Assembly: GCA_026419775.2 (NCBI GenBank)
Contig: JAOPGA020001808.1
Coordinates: forward strand, 1-27,933
Direction of reading: 5' to 3'
Length of the DNA stretch: 27,933 nt
Origin: Acrasis kona
Lineage: Eukaryota; Heterolobosea; Eutetramitea; Acrasida; Acrasidae
Shown here in pieces: positions 9,741 through 18,239 of the stretch. Position 1 is the stretch's first letter. Each line of letters starts with the position of its first letter. The translations under genes and the position numbers were made by a program. The notes below the pieces were generated by a model. The model did not search any database and was not told the origin of the DNA. It saw only the letters and a list, made by a program, of their open reading frames with translations.

Positions 9741-9862
9741 TGGGAGAGCTCCTGTAATGATATATTAAATAAATCACCATTCTGTTTCTCAATTTTGATT
9801 ATTGTTTAATAATGTATACTCAATGTCAAGCTGAAGAACATCTTTCTCGTCCCTACAAACAC
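9530..9862 (-). pseudogene. BTB/POZ-like gene fragment inside the TIR element
   Basis: Minus-strand frames read KDVLQLDIEYTLL (about 9850-9810), then LSHNLVLSARTKHFLDDGS (about 9755-9700), then a Ser/Asp/Asn-rich tail ending at 9530. H-x-x-VLSAR-x-x-x-F is the core of BTB domains (protein-interaction adaptors, often for Cul3 ligases). A stop between the two pieces and the lack of a full N-terminus mark it as a relic. The match to the fragment at 11033-11398 is direct; the BTB label is inferred. Confidence 0.4.
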
Positions 9863-10100
9863 ACACCCGTCATTGTTGACGTCAATAGTGTTTGACAAGG
9901 TGATTTTGTTGCTAGAGCACAAGTTTGCGTCCTTGACCATCAGTAACCATCTTTAACTATGCAGTTGATTGTACAACTTTAAATTGTTTGTCCGATTACA
10001 TGTCTTTTGGCCGGTCAAAACTATTGTAACCGAACATGACTATTTTGATCAACTACTCTTATTTTATTTAACCATCACCAAAATATTTAGGCACGGATAA

Positions 10101-10120
10101 TATGGTTGTGACCGACCCTC
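10101..10120 (-). repeat. Right terminal inverted repeat
   Basis: 20 bp, perfect inverted match to 9039-9058. Confidence 0.85.
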
Positions 10121-10759
10121 TATGATATCAGAGCAAGAGGAACCGCCCAACCTATTTTCGGTGATGGTGGCACAAACGGAGGTGTAGACAGACCAATTTT
10201 AATCTTATCGGAGTACAAGGTGAATAACATTGTTGTTGGGTACATTCAGGCTCCATTAACAACTCTTATTGATGCAAAAAAGGCAAGCAATACAAGAAAA
10301 CGTTTGTACGATGGTGACTTCGTTATATTAGCGAGCACTAGATCGGTAAAAGATGACTCCATTGTGCGAATATCGAGCACATTTCTCGGTGAACGCGCTC
10401 AAGGAAGATTGCTAGGGAGAGTCAGGTTGGATCCTGCAGCCATTATGCAGGCGGTAGCTGACCACTTTTTGCACCAAGGAAATAATATAGTGGAAAATAC
10501 GCCTTACATTAGGGGTAGCATATGGAGGTGTTTCAACCATACCCAACAAGCCACACACGATTTCCTAATTGTGGACCCGTTTGCTAAAAGTTATTATTCT
10601 AAAGTTGTCAGGTGTCTAAAGATGTCATTAGAAGGCTACATTGAAGAGGCGGGGAGTGTGATGTGGGGGGAGTTCAATAATAGCGTTCTAGTTGGGAACG
10701 TTCCATTTAGCTGGATGGATGGCAAGATCGTTGATGACTTCGTGAAGGATATGATGTAA
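10121..10759 (+). pseudogene. Hypothetical protein, 5' end missing at the TIR element boundary
   Basis: The frame is open from the right end of the TIR element (a stop lies inside the TIR at 10109-10111) and runs to TAA 10757-10759. It reads RARGTAQPIFGDGG, then a well-formed globular sequence (DRPILILSEYKVNN; VRLDPAAIMQAVADHF; SLEGYIEEAGSVMWGEF; FSWMDGKIVDDFVKDMM). There is no in-frame ATG until about residue 100 and only a GTG at 10220, so the real N-terminus has probably been cut off by the insertion. A splice acceptor ATATCAG ending near 10131 could offer an alternative with an upstream exon. Family not recognised. The C-terminal 210 residues look intact and not randomly drifting. Confidence 0.5.
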
Positions 10760-10785
10760 TTAATAAATTCATTTTAAAATCCATT

Positions 10786-11034
10786 TTATGCATGTTCCCC
10801 TACTGACTTAAACACATCAGACCTTTTTGGTAGTTCCACTTTGAATTGAGGTAATACTTGTGATATGTTCTTCCCGTTTACGATAATACGAATTGTTCCA
10901 TCATTTTTGAGTTCTTGTTGTAAATCCATACAATGGACGTCCTGACTATAAGGATACCCCAATTGGTCTGCACGTGCCTGAAGATGTTCCTCGTTTGGAA
11001 ACTTCAACAACAATCTCTTGATATGATGTTAAAG
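10786..11034 (-). pseudogene. Hypothetical fragment
   Basis: A minus-strand open frame without an ATG start reads FPNEEHLQARADQLGYPYS, then GTIRIIVNGKNISQVL, and ends in SVGEHA. It converges on the preceding gene with 26 bp between stop codons. The strand-like TIRIIVNGK part suggests a folded domain, but I do not recognise it. Just upstream in its frame is a stop (near 11030), so it may be a last exon or a remnant. Confidence 0.3.
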
Positions 11035-11398
11035 AGGAAAGCAACCAAAGATCGCCGAAACACCCAAGACTACACCTGTTACCTGTGAACAACAAAGGTG
11101 TGTTCACCTGCTTGACCAAAAATTTGAAAGTAACACCCTCCGAGATTTCACGATGGAAATTGTCAACACCGCCGAGAAGGAATCAACAATCACCATCCTT
11201 ATGCCTGACAACAAACTGTTCAGAGCGGATCCCACCACACACAATTTGGTTCTGAGTGCGAGGACAAAATGTTTCTTAGATGATGGATCCGATGATGCCG
11301 AAAGTACATTAATGACGTTGACTAAACAACACATCAAAACAGGACTCCATCACCTCAACCGCGGCAAACAGAGCAAGATGAGGACACCACTATATTAG
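11033..11398 (+). pseudogene. BTB/POZ-like protein fragment (second copy)
   Basis: Open from a stop at 11030-11032 to TAG 11396-11398. It reads CEQQRCVHLLDQKFESNTL, DFTMEIVNTAEKESTITIL and THNLVLSARTKCFLDDGS. The order of a helix, strands with STITIL, and H-N-LVLSAR-x-x-CF is what a BTB domain shows at its dimer core. The part normally following (the remaining BTB helices) is replaced by a short Asp/Gln/His-rich tail. The first in-frame ATG is at 11153, inside the domain, so the 5' end is absent or on another exon. It is paralogous to the relic inside the TIR element. Confidence 0.4.
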
Positions 11399-11680
11399 TG
11401 AGAGTATGGAAGTTGCGCGGATTGAAAACTCAACAATCCCCACATAATTTGATCATGCATGGGAAGGGAACACATTTTCGTCCAGAAGAAACATCGAATG
11501 GAAAAAAGGAAAACATCACATTTTTGGTGAAAAATTGGACATTTTGTAAAAGAACGTTCGCATGAACAACCTTTCGCACAGTAAAAATAAAGTGTTTATT
11601 TGAACACCGATATATTAATATGCTTAGACCACAAAAAGTTAGACTTGAGAACTTGTGGTCTTTACCGTTCGTAACCTACA
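11225..11680 (+). repeat. Copy B of the long inverted repeat
   Basis: Plus-strand counterpart of 9235-9740. No TIR is found on either side, so this copy is either the donor sequence or a partial remnant of a second element. The stretch 11399-11680 is non-coding and consists of this repeat. Confidence 0.8.
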
Positions 11681-11717
11681 AAAAAAGTGGAACTGTTTGA
11701 TTTTAAATCGTACATCT

Positions 11718-12302
11718 TTATTGAATCGAACAGTATGACGATTCATCCAGTGTGCTGTGTAGCAAATTCCCTTCTTTCGTGCATGACGCAAAGCCCCAAA
11801 GCTGATTTACGTCACTCGGCCTTCTCCACTTCTGATTTTTAACAGTGGTGTCTGGCACAAGAATAATTTCATCGTCTTGGCCGTTCCTGGTTGGGTCAGC
11901 TGATAAAATGTACCCACGACTTTTTATTGTACAAATAGCGACTTTCTCTGCATGCCCGGTCCATGTGTCAAAATTTAACTTCCACAATATCGGCTCCTCT
12001 GATAGGAATGCAACCGGATTATCGACTTTGGAATAAATGTTAGTGTCATAGGAGAGGTACTTTCCTGTTTCGAGGTGTCGAATGTACGTATCTGAACTTC
12101 CTATAATAATTGTTTTGTTTCGCTCTGGAGGCTCTGCAACCCAAGCACAAACACTACTAAATGATAAAGCTGTTACATCGTTCTCTTTGTTCTGCGAGAT
12201 AGCTGGGCTTAAATATGCGTTTACCGAGAGATTAACAAGCGCAAAGGTTTGGTTTGACATTACAGTCGGACCGTCGGTGTACCCTAACATCCATGCTTTC
12301 AT
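11718..12302 (-). CDS. Beta-trefoil protein (actin-cross-linker/ricin-B/MIR type fold)
   Basis: A 194-residue protein from ATG 12302 with no signal peptide. Three internal units about 60 residues apart have the same layout: FALVNLSVNAYLSP...AWVAE, YIRHLETGKYLSYD...ILWKLN and VAICTIKSRGYILSAD...QLWGFAS. Each has a strand pair, a turn with Tyr-Leu/Ile-Leu-Ser, and later a buried Trp. This threefold pattern with one Trp per unit is the mark of a beta-trefoil, a fold that often binds sugars, phosphoinositides or actin. The ligand cannot be read. The reading frame is intact. It is transcribed divergently from the membrane protein at 12412 with only 109 bp between the ATGs, so the promoters probably overlap. 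Confidence 0.6.
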   Translation of the reverse strand: MKAWMLGYTDGPTVMSNQTFALVNLSVNAYLSPAISQNKENDVTALSFSSVCAWVAEPPERNKTIIIGSSDTYIRHLETGKYLSYDTNIYSKVDNPVAFLSEEPILWKLNFDTWTGHAEKVAICTIKSRGYILSADPTRNGQDDEIILVPDTTVKNQKWRRPSDVNQLWGFASCTKEGNLLHSTLDESSYCSIQ

Positions 12303-12411
12303 GTTTTTTTATAGATTGTAATTTAGGATCTGTCCCTGGGAGGCGACTCAGGCGGTAGAGACCAAGGAGGTAAAGAATGACGACGTAGGCGTCAACGTAG
12401 TAGAGGACACT
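12303..12411. promoter_or_regulatory. Short divergent promoter region
   Basis: 109 bp separate the ATG of the beta-trefoil gene (minus) and the ATG at 12412 (plus). The frame of the plus gene stays open upstream to near 12322, so the true start may be slightly further left, or an exon may begin after the ATTTAG acceptor at 12327. Confidence 0.35.
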
Positions 12412-13002
12412 ATGATAAATGTTGGTGATTCGGGTAATAATAAAATTACTAAAATTGACATTCAGTACGACTTGCCAAAGGGGCTCGTAATTAAGGATAG
12501 TCTGGACAGGCTGGATGGGGCGAAAAAATACAAGTTGTACACAATGTCGTCGGACAATCAAGTCATGACAGTGCATTGGGAGATAGTGGACGTGACTTTA
12601 TTGGGCATTGCACTTCATTCCAAGTGGTACAACAGGTGGGCACGAATGTTTGTTCCCAATCGACTGCGAACGTTGTACAAGATGCAGACGGACCCAACCT
12701 ATGTACACTCCTCGGCGGCTCTATACCACCTTTTATATGTACTTTTGTGCATGTTGCTTTGCATTGCGTCGTTCGTGTTGGGATATGTGCATTATTACCA
12801 AAGGGGAATATTGGCCACTTTTTTGTCCGTCCCTATTGTAATCTTTGGTTTAAGAGAGATTTCGGATGTTGTGTTTGACTATTATACCGGGTTCTATCTA
12901 ACGACCGATGGCCGCTATAGTGTGAAGGAAAACATCCACTTCTACACCATGTTAGCAGGGGTGGTCACAGTATCATTGGGGGCCACATTTACTGGATGGT
13001 GA
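12412..13002 (+). CDS. Multi-pass membrane protein, unknown
   Basis: 196 residues from ATG 12412. A soluble N-terminal half (KITKIDIQYDLPKGL; VMTVHWEIVDVTLLGI) is followed by a basic stretch (WYNRWARMFVPNRLRTL). Three hydrophobic segments come next, at about residues 103-127 (HLLYVLLCMLLCIASFVLG), 132-155 (ILATFLSVPIVIFGL) and 177-195 (FYTMLAGVVTVSLGATF). It ends in TGW with the stop inside the start region of the next frame. No family recognised. The frame is clean and the hydrophobic spacing consistent, so I treat it as a real gene. Confidence 0.5.
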   Translation: MINVGDSGNNKITKIDIQYDLPKGLVIKDSLDRLDGAKKYKLYTMSSDNQVMTVHWEIVDVTLLGIALHSKWYNRWARMFVPNRLRTLYKMQTDPTYVHSSAALYHLLYVLLCMLLCIASFVLGYVHYYQRGILATFLSVPIVIFGLREISDVVFDYYTGFYLTTDGRYSVKENIHFYTMLAGVVTVSLGATFTGW

Positions 13003-13451
13003 ATAAATGTACATTCGTTTTGAACATTGTTTGTTCCATGGTTTTTAAGAGTCGTTGTTATGGGATGTCATTTGATGCCCTACAAATCAAAGCGTCTACA
13101 AACTATATTTTATACACGTCAATTGATAAAGATTTGATCCGTGTCACATCACATATAACAGATCAAAAAGGACATTTTGACAACACAGTCTTATATTTGT
13201 CTGAAACATCTAGTGTGGCTATGTATTGGGATAGGAAATATAGTGTCTGCTTTGCACTCGACAATGATGAAAATGAAGGTGATGAAAATGGAGGAACCCC
13301 TCAAGTCAAACTGTTATATTACGGAGTCAATCCACAATCAGTGAATGTGAACAAAGAATCAGCGAACAACGGATCATCTAACAACATTCCTAATGTTCGG
13401 ATCATTATTGGAATTATTATTGCATTATTAATTGCTTATCTTTTAATGTAG
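12996..13451 (+). CDS. Single-pass membrane protein with possible GOLD-like luminal domain
   Basis: This frame begins with ATG 12996, overlapping the previous stop by 7 bp (ATGGTGA). MVNKCTFVLNIVCSMVF could be a weak signal sequence. A beta-rich part follows (YILYTSIDKDLIRVTSHIT; VAMYWDRKYSVCFALDN), then an Asn/Ser-rich linker and a C-terminal hydrophobic segment IIIGIIIALLIAYLLM with no cytosolic tail. The Y-S-V-C-F-x-x-x-N pattern near the end of the beta domain recalls GOLD domains of p24 cargo receptors; this is a weak inference. Overlapping frames are unusual in a nuclear genome. The two ORFs may be separate transcripts, or one protein with a frameshift. AATAAA follows at about 13484. 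Confidence 0.45.
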   Translation: MVNKCTFVLNIVCSMVFKSRCYGMSFDALQIKASTNYILYTSIDKDLIRVTSHITDQKGHFDNTVLYLSETSSVAMYWDRKYSVCFALDNDENEGDENGGTPQVKLLYYGVNPQSVNVNKESANNGSSNNIPNVRIIIGIIIALLIAYLLM

Positions 13452-13579
13452 TGATGTGATTCTCAATTGTTTATTTTGAAATTGAATAAATGAAAAATGT
13501 TTAAAGATCTCTTGTCCATTCGAATTTCTCAATTCTATAAGGCACATGTTTAATTTACACCGTAATGCGAAGTAAAAAT

Positions 13580-14259
13580 TCAGTCTTGATCAAATAATCG
13601 CATTCGAGTTGTTGATGTAGTTGCTGCTGAGATATAATCTCCGTTGTAATCTTTGTTACCAGTACCAGCAAGTGTATTGATTAAGCCACTTGTGCGATGA
13701 ACGAACCCTGTGCGATTATTTCCTGTGTCTGCAATATAAACGAGATTATTGGCGCTGTCAATGTTACTCCAAACGGCGTGTACAACATCGCACTTGTTGC
13801 TGGAATGTTATCTCCATTATATCCATGTTCTCCGGTACCAGCAAATGTATCTATCAAGACACTTGTGCAGTTAACGACTCGGATGCGATGATTAGTTGTG
13901 TCTGCAATATAAACTAGATTGTTGATGCTGTCTACTGCTAATCCAGATGTATAGGATAATAATGCACTTGTTGCTGGAATGTTATCTCCATTATATCCAA
14001 ATTCTTCAGTACCAGCAATTGTACTCACCATGCCGCTAGTGCGGTTAATAACTCGGATGGATTTATAAATCGCATCTGCAAGGTAGATAAGGTTATTGAC
14101 ACTATCTATCTGTATTTTTTGTATGGTTTCAGCTTTTATGTTATATTGACTGTTAATAACAATTCCACTGGTGATGTTTAACTCAAACAGATTGTTATTT
14201 GCGATAAAATAACAAATGTTGTTAAAGCTGTCAACTGCTAAATCTTGAGGAGCCATCAT
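13580..14259 (-). pseudogene. NHL-repeat beta-propeller protein fragment, frameshifted
   Basis: From 14259 on the minus strand the repeat DSxNNLxYIADxxxxxIRVxN recurs, joined by TSGxxxTxAGT and GYNGDNIPATSAxL linkers. This is the NHL type found in teneurin-like and many protist proteins, where such propellers bind RNA, protein or ligands. Four blades are readable: DSFNNICYFIANNN, DSVNNLIYLADAIY, DSINNLVYIADTTN and, after a frameshift near 13770, DSANNLVYIADTGN. The last ends with LAGTGNKDYNGDYI and a stop at 13580. N-x-S/T sites suggest a secreted protein. There is no signal peptide before MMAPQDL, so the N-terminus is missing or lies elsewhere. At least one shift and the short length point to a remnant. 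Confidence 0.72.
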
Positions 14260-14625
14260 TAAAGATGTCTCTTTAATTCCATTTTGTTGTCACTTTCATA
14301 TCTGGGACTGCTATGTGCTTCAGAATCGGTTGTTATTCAATTTTTCGGTTGAGTGCTTACCGGCAATAAACCTTATATATATATTTCCTTCACACTTGGC
14401 AACCAAGGTAAATTGATAGTTTAAAGGGGTGATTACACTAATGGTGAAACAAGACATTTTTAGTCATGAGAACATTTAAACGCTCATTAACATTAGACAC
14501 ATCTACGGTAAAAGTACAATGCTACAAAGCACAATGGGTAAATTTATTCATTATGTGCGTTTTTGTACGTTTTTACTTTGAATAATGCAGGCATCATTTT
14601 CTACGAAACAAAATTATAATCTTTT
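14260..14625. other. Intergenic spacer, no gene seen
   Basis: Contains a TATATATATAT stretch near 14370 and otherwise no coding signal or repeat that I can support. Confidence 0.4.
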
Positions 14626-16382
14626 CTATGAAAATTGCTGCTGGTTGTGGCATTCTGACTCAGTTCCTATGAATGTGGCCTCCCCTAATTCAACACCATT
14701 GTAATCATTGCACAATCCATATGAGCTGATAGAGGTCCATTTATTGTAAAACGGTTCTCCATGTTGTACATTGTGCCAGTTTGGATTAAAGTAAGTGTCA
14801 ACAAACGCCCTGAACTCTTTCCTTATCGACTTATAGTGGGTCAATGGCGATTTTATAAGAATTTTGATGATGTGCATAGGGATACCATCCCAGCCAGCGG
14901 AGGAGTAGTTGTTGCATTTCTTGGCCCAAGACTTCAGTTCGCGAGTAGTTATTGGAGCCATGATTGAGGTATTTTGGGTGTGATCTGCTCGAGCGTCGAA
15001 GAGATGTTTTTTACTGATCAATATCTCTGTGTGTGATGGCTTAGATACATACTAGAGAATTCCAGAGAGATTTGGGGGTGGGCGTTTACTTCTGTCTACG
15101 AATATTTGACGTGTTTTGTTCATTTCGTCAGAATTTCGAGGGTTAATTTCAACTTCGACGTTTACTGCCGCCAACATTAAAAGCTGCTCTTTTGGATAGA
15201 TTGTTGGATTCAAGTGCCAATGGATTCCATTCTTCACAAAGTTTATCCCTTGTCAAGAAGGCTAGTCTTCTTTTAATCGGTTATCAAAACTTCAATGTCT
15301 TTGGTTGGTAGTTGATCTTGCAGTAGACTGTTATTCTTTGAGTGAAGCTGTTTGAGCTTATTGATGGCTTGTCTGGTGATTTTGGTTTGGAATTTGTTTT
15401 GGTTGTTGATTCGTGTTCTGATAATCTTCGACTTGGTTCCTGCTTCTTCACATATCGCTATGAATTTATCAATCACCTCCTATAATAGTGAGAATTCTTT
15501 ACAAAATGAGACTTGGCGGTATTTGGGAATGTTGCTTTGCCAAATTACAGGGGGGGAGTTGTGAACAAGAAAATGATCTGCAGACATCTAAACACCTACT
15601 ACTGCATGGTCTGAAATGTAACCGGTGACGTCGTCTGTCCATGACTATAACTTTTCTTTTGTCGTTGTTGGCGGATTTAAGTTGGTGCTTGAAGAACCAG
15701 TCTGTAATTTGTTTCTTTGCTTTTGGTTGATCGGATTCTGATGAGTTCCAATCACCAGCAATGACGAAATCAGCTTTGACGTTTTGACAATTTTCAATTA
15801 CCCCATCTAATTTTTGAAGGATTTTTTCGGTAGTTGAGATGGCCTCGGGATTGTGGTCGGCTGGCATATACACATTAGCGTCGCAAATTTTCTGGTCGCC
15901 GAGCTCAAAGAGGGTAGATGTTAGTCTGCCCTCGATGAGATTCTCATTCGTAATGTCACTGCATAGTCTTTTCTTGACTGATTTAAGTATCGCAAAGCAG
16001 GTGCCATTGTATACTCTTTTGGCAGTTTGATCTTTAGTGTCAAAATGTTTCACGTTGAGAATAATGTGGTGATTTGGTAGGGCAGATTTAAGCGCGGCGA
16101 TCCAACCTTTGGATTTCTTGTTGTTTGTTGTGTGTTTGTTGAGCTCTTGGAAGAGGATAATATCTGTGTTTTCAAATCGTTCAGAAAGGATGACAGTTTG
16201 TAGTCAGCCAATCCCCAAATGTTCATTGATTCAATTCTGAGGTGGTCGGAGTTGGGGATGGATAGGAGTTTAGAGTTGTTTCCTGATGATGTGGGCAGTG
16301 TTAATTGTGATATTTTGGTTTTGTAGTTTTGGCGTTTCTGTGTGATTGGTGTTAAATGATGTAGCTTGTCATCTTGAATCAC
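14626..16382 (-). mobile_element. LINE remnant with AP-type endonuclease and 3'-truncated reverse transcriptase
   Basis: Minus-strand frames in LINE order. Near 16240 is IESMNIWGLADYK, the start of an endonuclease/exonuclease/phosphatase domain. After a shift, DIILFQELNK (about 16170-16140) is the D-I-I-x-x-Q-E catalytic strand. IAGDWNSSESD (about 15760-15725) matches the GDxN motif. Near 15585 ADHFLVHN is the final SDH-type motif, again in another frame. A Lys-rich linker follows (15476-15273). The frame 15021-14626 then has SSAGWDGIPMHIIK, the start of the RT domain, and no YxDD box. At least four frame changes or stops make it dead. The frame seems to have lost its 3' end by about 14626. 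No poly-A tail or target duplication was seen. Confidence 0.75.
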
Positions 16383-16639
16383 ATAATGGTCTCTTCATTT
16401 GCAACGATTTAGATTTGTTTAATGTTGATCCACTCGTAACGAATGTAAATGTTTATCATCTGTCATTGAATCTACTACGAGTTGCTGTCTGGTGTGGAAA
16501 ATGTATTGAAATCCGAATTGAATACATTTCATGTATGATCGAATGGGCTCTGATGGTTGGTCTCCTACATGGTTCTTATTCATATATGAAAAATGTCATG
16601 CTACTTCTTCTTGCGGTATAATTTTGTAAATGATTTGAT

Positions 16640-17466
16640 TCAATCAGAGTTTTAAAAATGTCCATCTGTTGTGAGCCGATCTAATCCCTTTTGCTGCTGA
16701 ACAGAAATAATTCGTTTGAGATGATTTTCAATTGTTGCTTGTTCGACTCCGAATGTTGATCGAATAGTGATGATGGAAATTGTAAATGTACATTAATGAA
16801 TCGAAGGGATTTTTGATGGGGACATTAACGCGTCATTGCAATCTTATGGATTATGCAATTTTTCCTCAGCGCATCAGAAATGTATTTCGAGGACCCTCCA
16901 TGGTTTGTAGTTCCGCAAGTGTTGGTGTCAATTGTGTCAAAGTGGCCCATGATGTGTTGTTACTCGTTTATCTCTTGATAGCATCAATGTTGAAGAGTCT
17001 CAACAGTTAATGTCTGCAATACTTTTGAAGTCGGTACTGATGACGTTGATGTTGCAATGTTTTGGTGCTGTTGGCATCGCGGCGGTTGATGATGGGTTGG
17101 AACTTTGGAGCATTAAATGTTTAACGTCATAGAGGTAGCCCCTAATTGATTTGCTCGTCGCAAGTAGCGTGTGGTGAATCTCTGCCGATAATGTCTGGCG
17201 CTTATGTCATCTTCTTAGTACCGTCATCATCCTGATCTGACATTGTTCACATGAAACCTGTATTGGAAGGAACATTTTAGGTTGGATTTGTTGTTTTGTA
17301 CTTTGTATTTTCTTCGTATGGTGTTTGTCGCATCCCAATTTTTCGTTCCCTTTATCCAAACATGTCATCAGTGTAATGATCCACTAGTGATGTCCACTTT
17401 CTCTTCCATTTTGGTGTCTTCGTCAATATTGTATTGAATGTAATATTTAGACGTCTGTTTATCCAT
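16640..17466 (-). pseudogene. Heavily degraded gene, unknown (possible LINE ORF1)
   Basis: From ATG 17466 the minus strand reads MDKQTSKYYIQYNIDEDTK for 32 codons to a stop. It then continues in changing frames with protein-like pieces: a C-x-x-C pair (VSCEQCQIRMMT), a helix-like AEIHHTLLATSKSIRGYL, TLAELQTMEGPRNTF, and EQATIENHLKRIISVQQQ followed by KGLDRLTTDGHF. The pieces lie in sequence order, so one gene of about 270 codons has decayed here. It could be the first ORF of the LINE just downstream, or an independent gene divergent from the one at 17562 (95 bp between ATGs). Function unknown. Confidence 0.35.
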
Positions 17467-17561
17467 TGCTATTAATTCTTCTAATATTGTAGGTGGGGTA
17501 TTTATATGCGTCATTTGTTCTTCTATTACTGAGGATGAAAAGCCTACGTTTTACAATAAAA

Positions 17562-18239
17562 ATGAATAAGCAGCCACATTGTTACTTTTGTCATGCGAAA
17601 GCAACCGAAAAAGGTAAAACATACGATCAATGTGTAGGAAGAAACAGATTCAAAATTACCGAAGACTCCTTACCTTTTTACGAATGGTTATTTCGAAAGA
17701 GCGCGCTCATTACCTCAAAACTGAAAAGTGACTTTAAAAAATCTGAACTCTATGCATGTTTTAATCACAGCGATACCCCTTTAACAGCGAAGAAGGATAA
17801 ATATAATGAGTACAAAAAAGAATTAGACATTTTACATTGCGATTTCGAACAGCGTCTCAAAGTTTTGAATGACAAATACGAGCAATATCCAAAGAAGGCT
17901 AAAGAACAACCTACTACTGAAATAGTGACTAATCTAAATGAAATTGAGAACATTTCTTTTAATGTAATCAAGTTTGACAATTTGCCTACAACAAAGGTAG
18001 AAGCGCCGCTTGATTTTGCAGGTGCAAATAAATACCATCCCACAAATGACAAAATAAAAATTACCGACAGTCATGTAATACAAACCTCTTACATGAACGC
18101 AAATCTTTTAGCTTATAACCGTCGTTACATACCGCAAAATGTTGCTGATAGAGTATATAAAATCCTAGATTCGTTAAAAAACTACAAATCATTCCAATCA
18201 AAAAAAACTATGATGAGAGTCAGAACGTGTACAAGTTAA
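17562..18239 (+). CDS. N-terminal part of a zinc-finger protein, joined in the past to the dioxygenase-like frame that follows
   Basis: From ATG 17562 (an alternative in-frame ATG is at 17535) the protein begins MNKQPHCYFCHAKATEKGK. It has C-x-x-C, a further Cys (YDQCVGRN) and LYACFNHSD, so a C2-C-C/H zinc-binding unit in the first 70 residues is plausible. A Lys/Glu-rich helical linker (KDKYNEYKKELDILH; FEQRLKVLNDKYEQYP) follows, then NVADRVYKILDSLKNYKSFQ. At the A8 run 18200-18207 the frame leaves the protein and ends 11 codons later. The other frame continues smoothly with NYDESQNVYKLIVGLG. One extra A would make a single protein of about 540 residues. I infer that the two frames are one gene. 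Confidence 0.55.
   Translation: MNKQPHCYFCHAKATEKGKTYDQCVGRNRFKITEDSLPFYEWLFRKSALITSKLKSDFKKSELYACFNHSDTPLTAKKDKYNEYKKELDILHCDFEQRLKVLNDKYEQYPKKAKEQPTTEIVTNLNEIENISFNVIKFDNLPTTKVEAPLDFAGANKYHPTNDKIKITDSHVIQTSYMNANLLAYNRRYIPQNVADRVYKILDSLKNYKSFQSKKTMMRVRTCTS

Larger units (their letters stand above)
9039..10120. mobile_element. 1.08-kb DNA transposon-like element with perfect 20-bp terminal inverted repeats
   Basis: 9039-9058 reads GAGGGTCGGTCACAACCATA, and 10101-10120 is its exact reverse complement. Both ends are flanked by TAT (9036-9038 and 10121-10123), a possible 3-bp target-site duplication. Inside each end are diverged subterminal motifs of the same kind: GATCGGTCATAAATATAAT and TTATGTCCGATTA on the left, TTGTCCGATTACATG and GGCCGGTCAAAAC on the right. 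No transposase is visible, so it is non-autonomous. The interior carries a degraded BTB-like gene piece on the minus strand. The superfamily is not assigned: TIR plus subterminal repeats plus a 3-bp duplication is suggestive only. Confidence 0.75.

Noticed and set aside
12576-12878. Cys/Val-rich 100-codon plus frame inside the multi-pass membrane gene
   Set aside because: Out-of-frame shadow of 12412-13002; composition is that of a shifted hydrophobic coding region.
10121-13451. Integrated large DNA virus segment
   Set aside because: The compact genes prompted the idea, but no capsid, polymerase, packaging ATPase or other hallmark is visible.
16346-16621. 91-codon plus frame opposite the LINE start
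   Set aside because: Antisense to the degraded minus-strand reading (MKCIQFGFQYIF) and without motifs.
16741-16760. GTTCGACTCC resembling a tRNA B box
   Set aside because: No A box, acceptor pairing or T-run around it.
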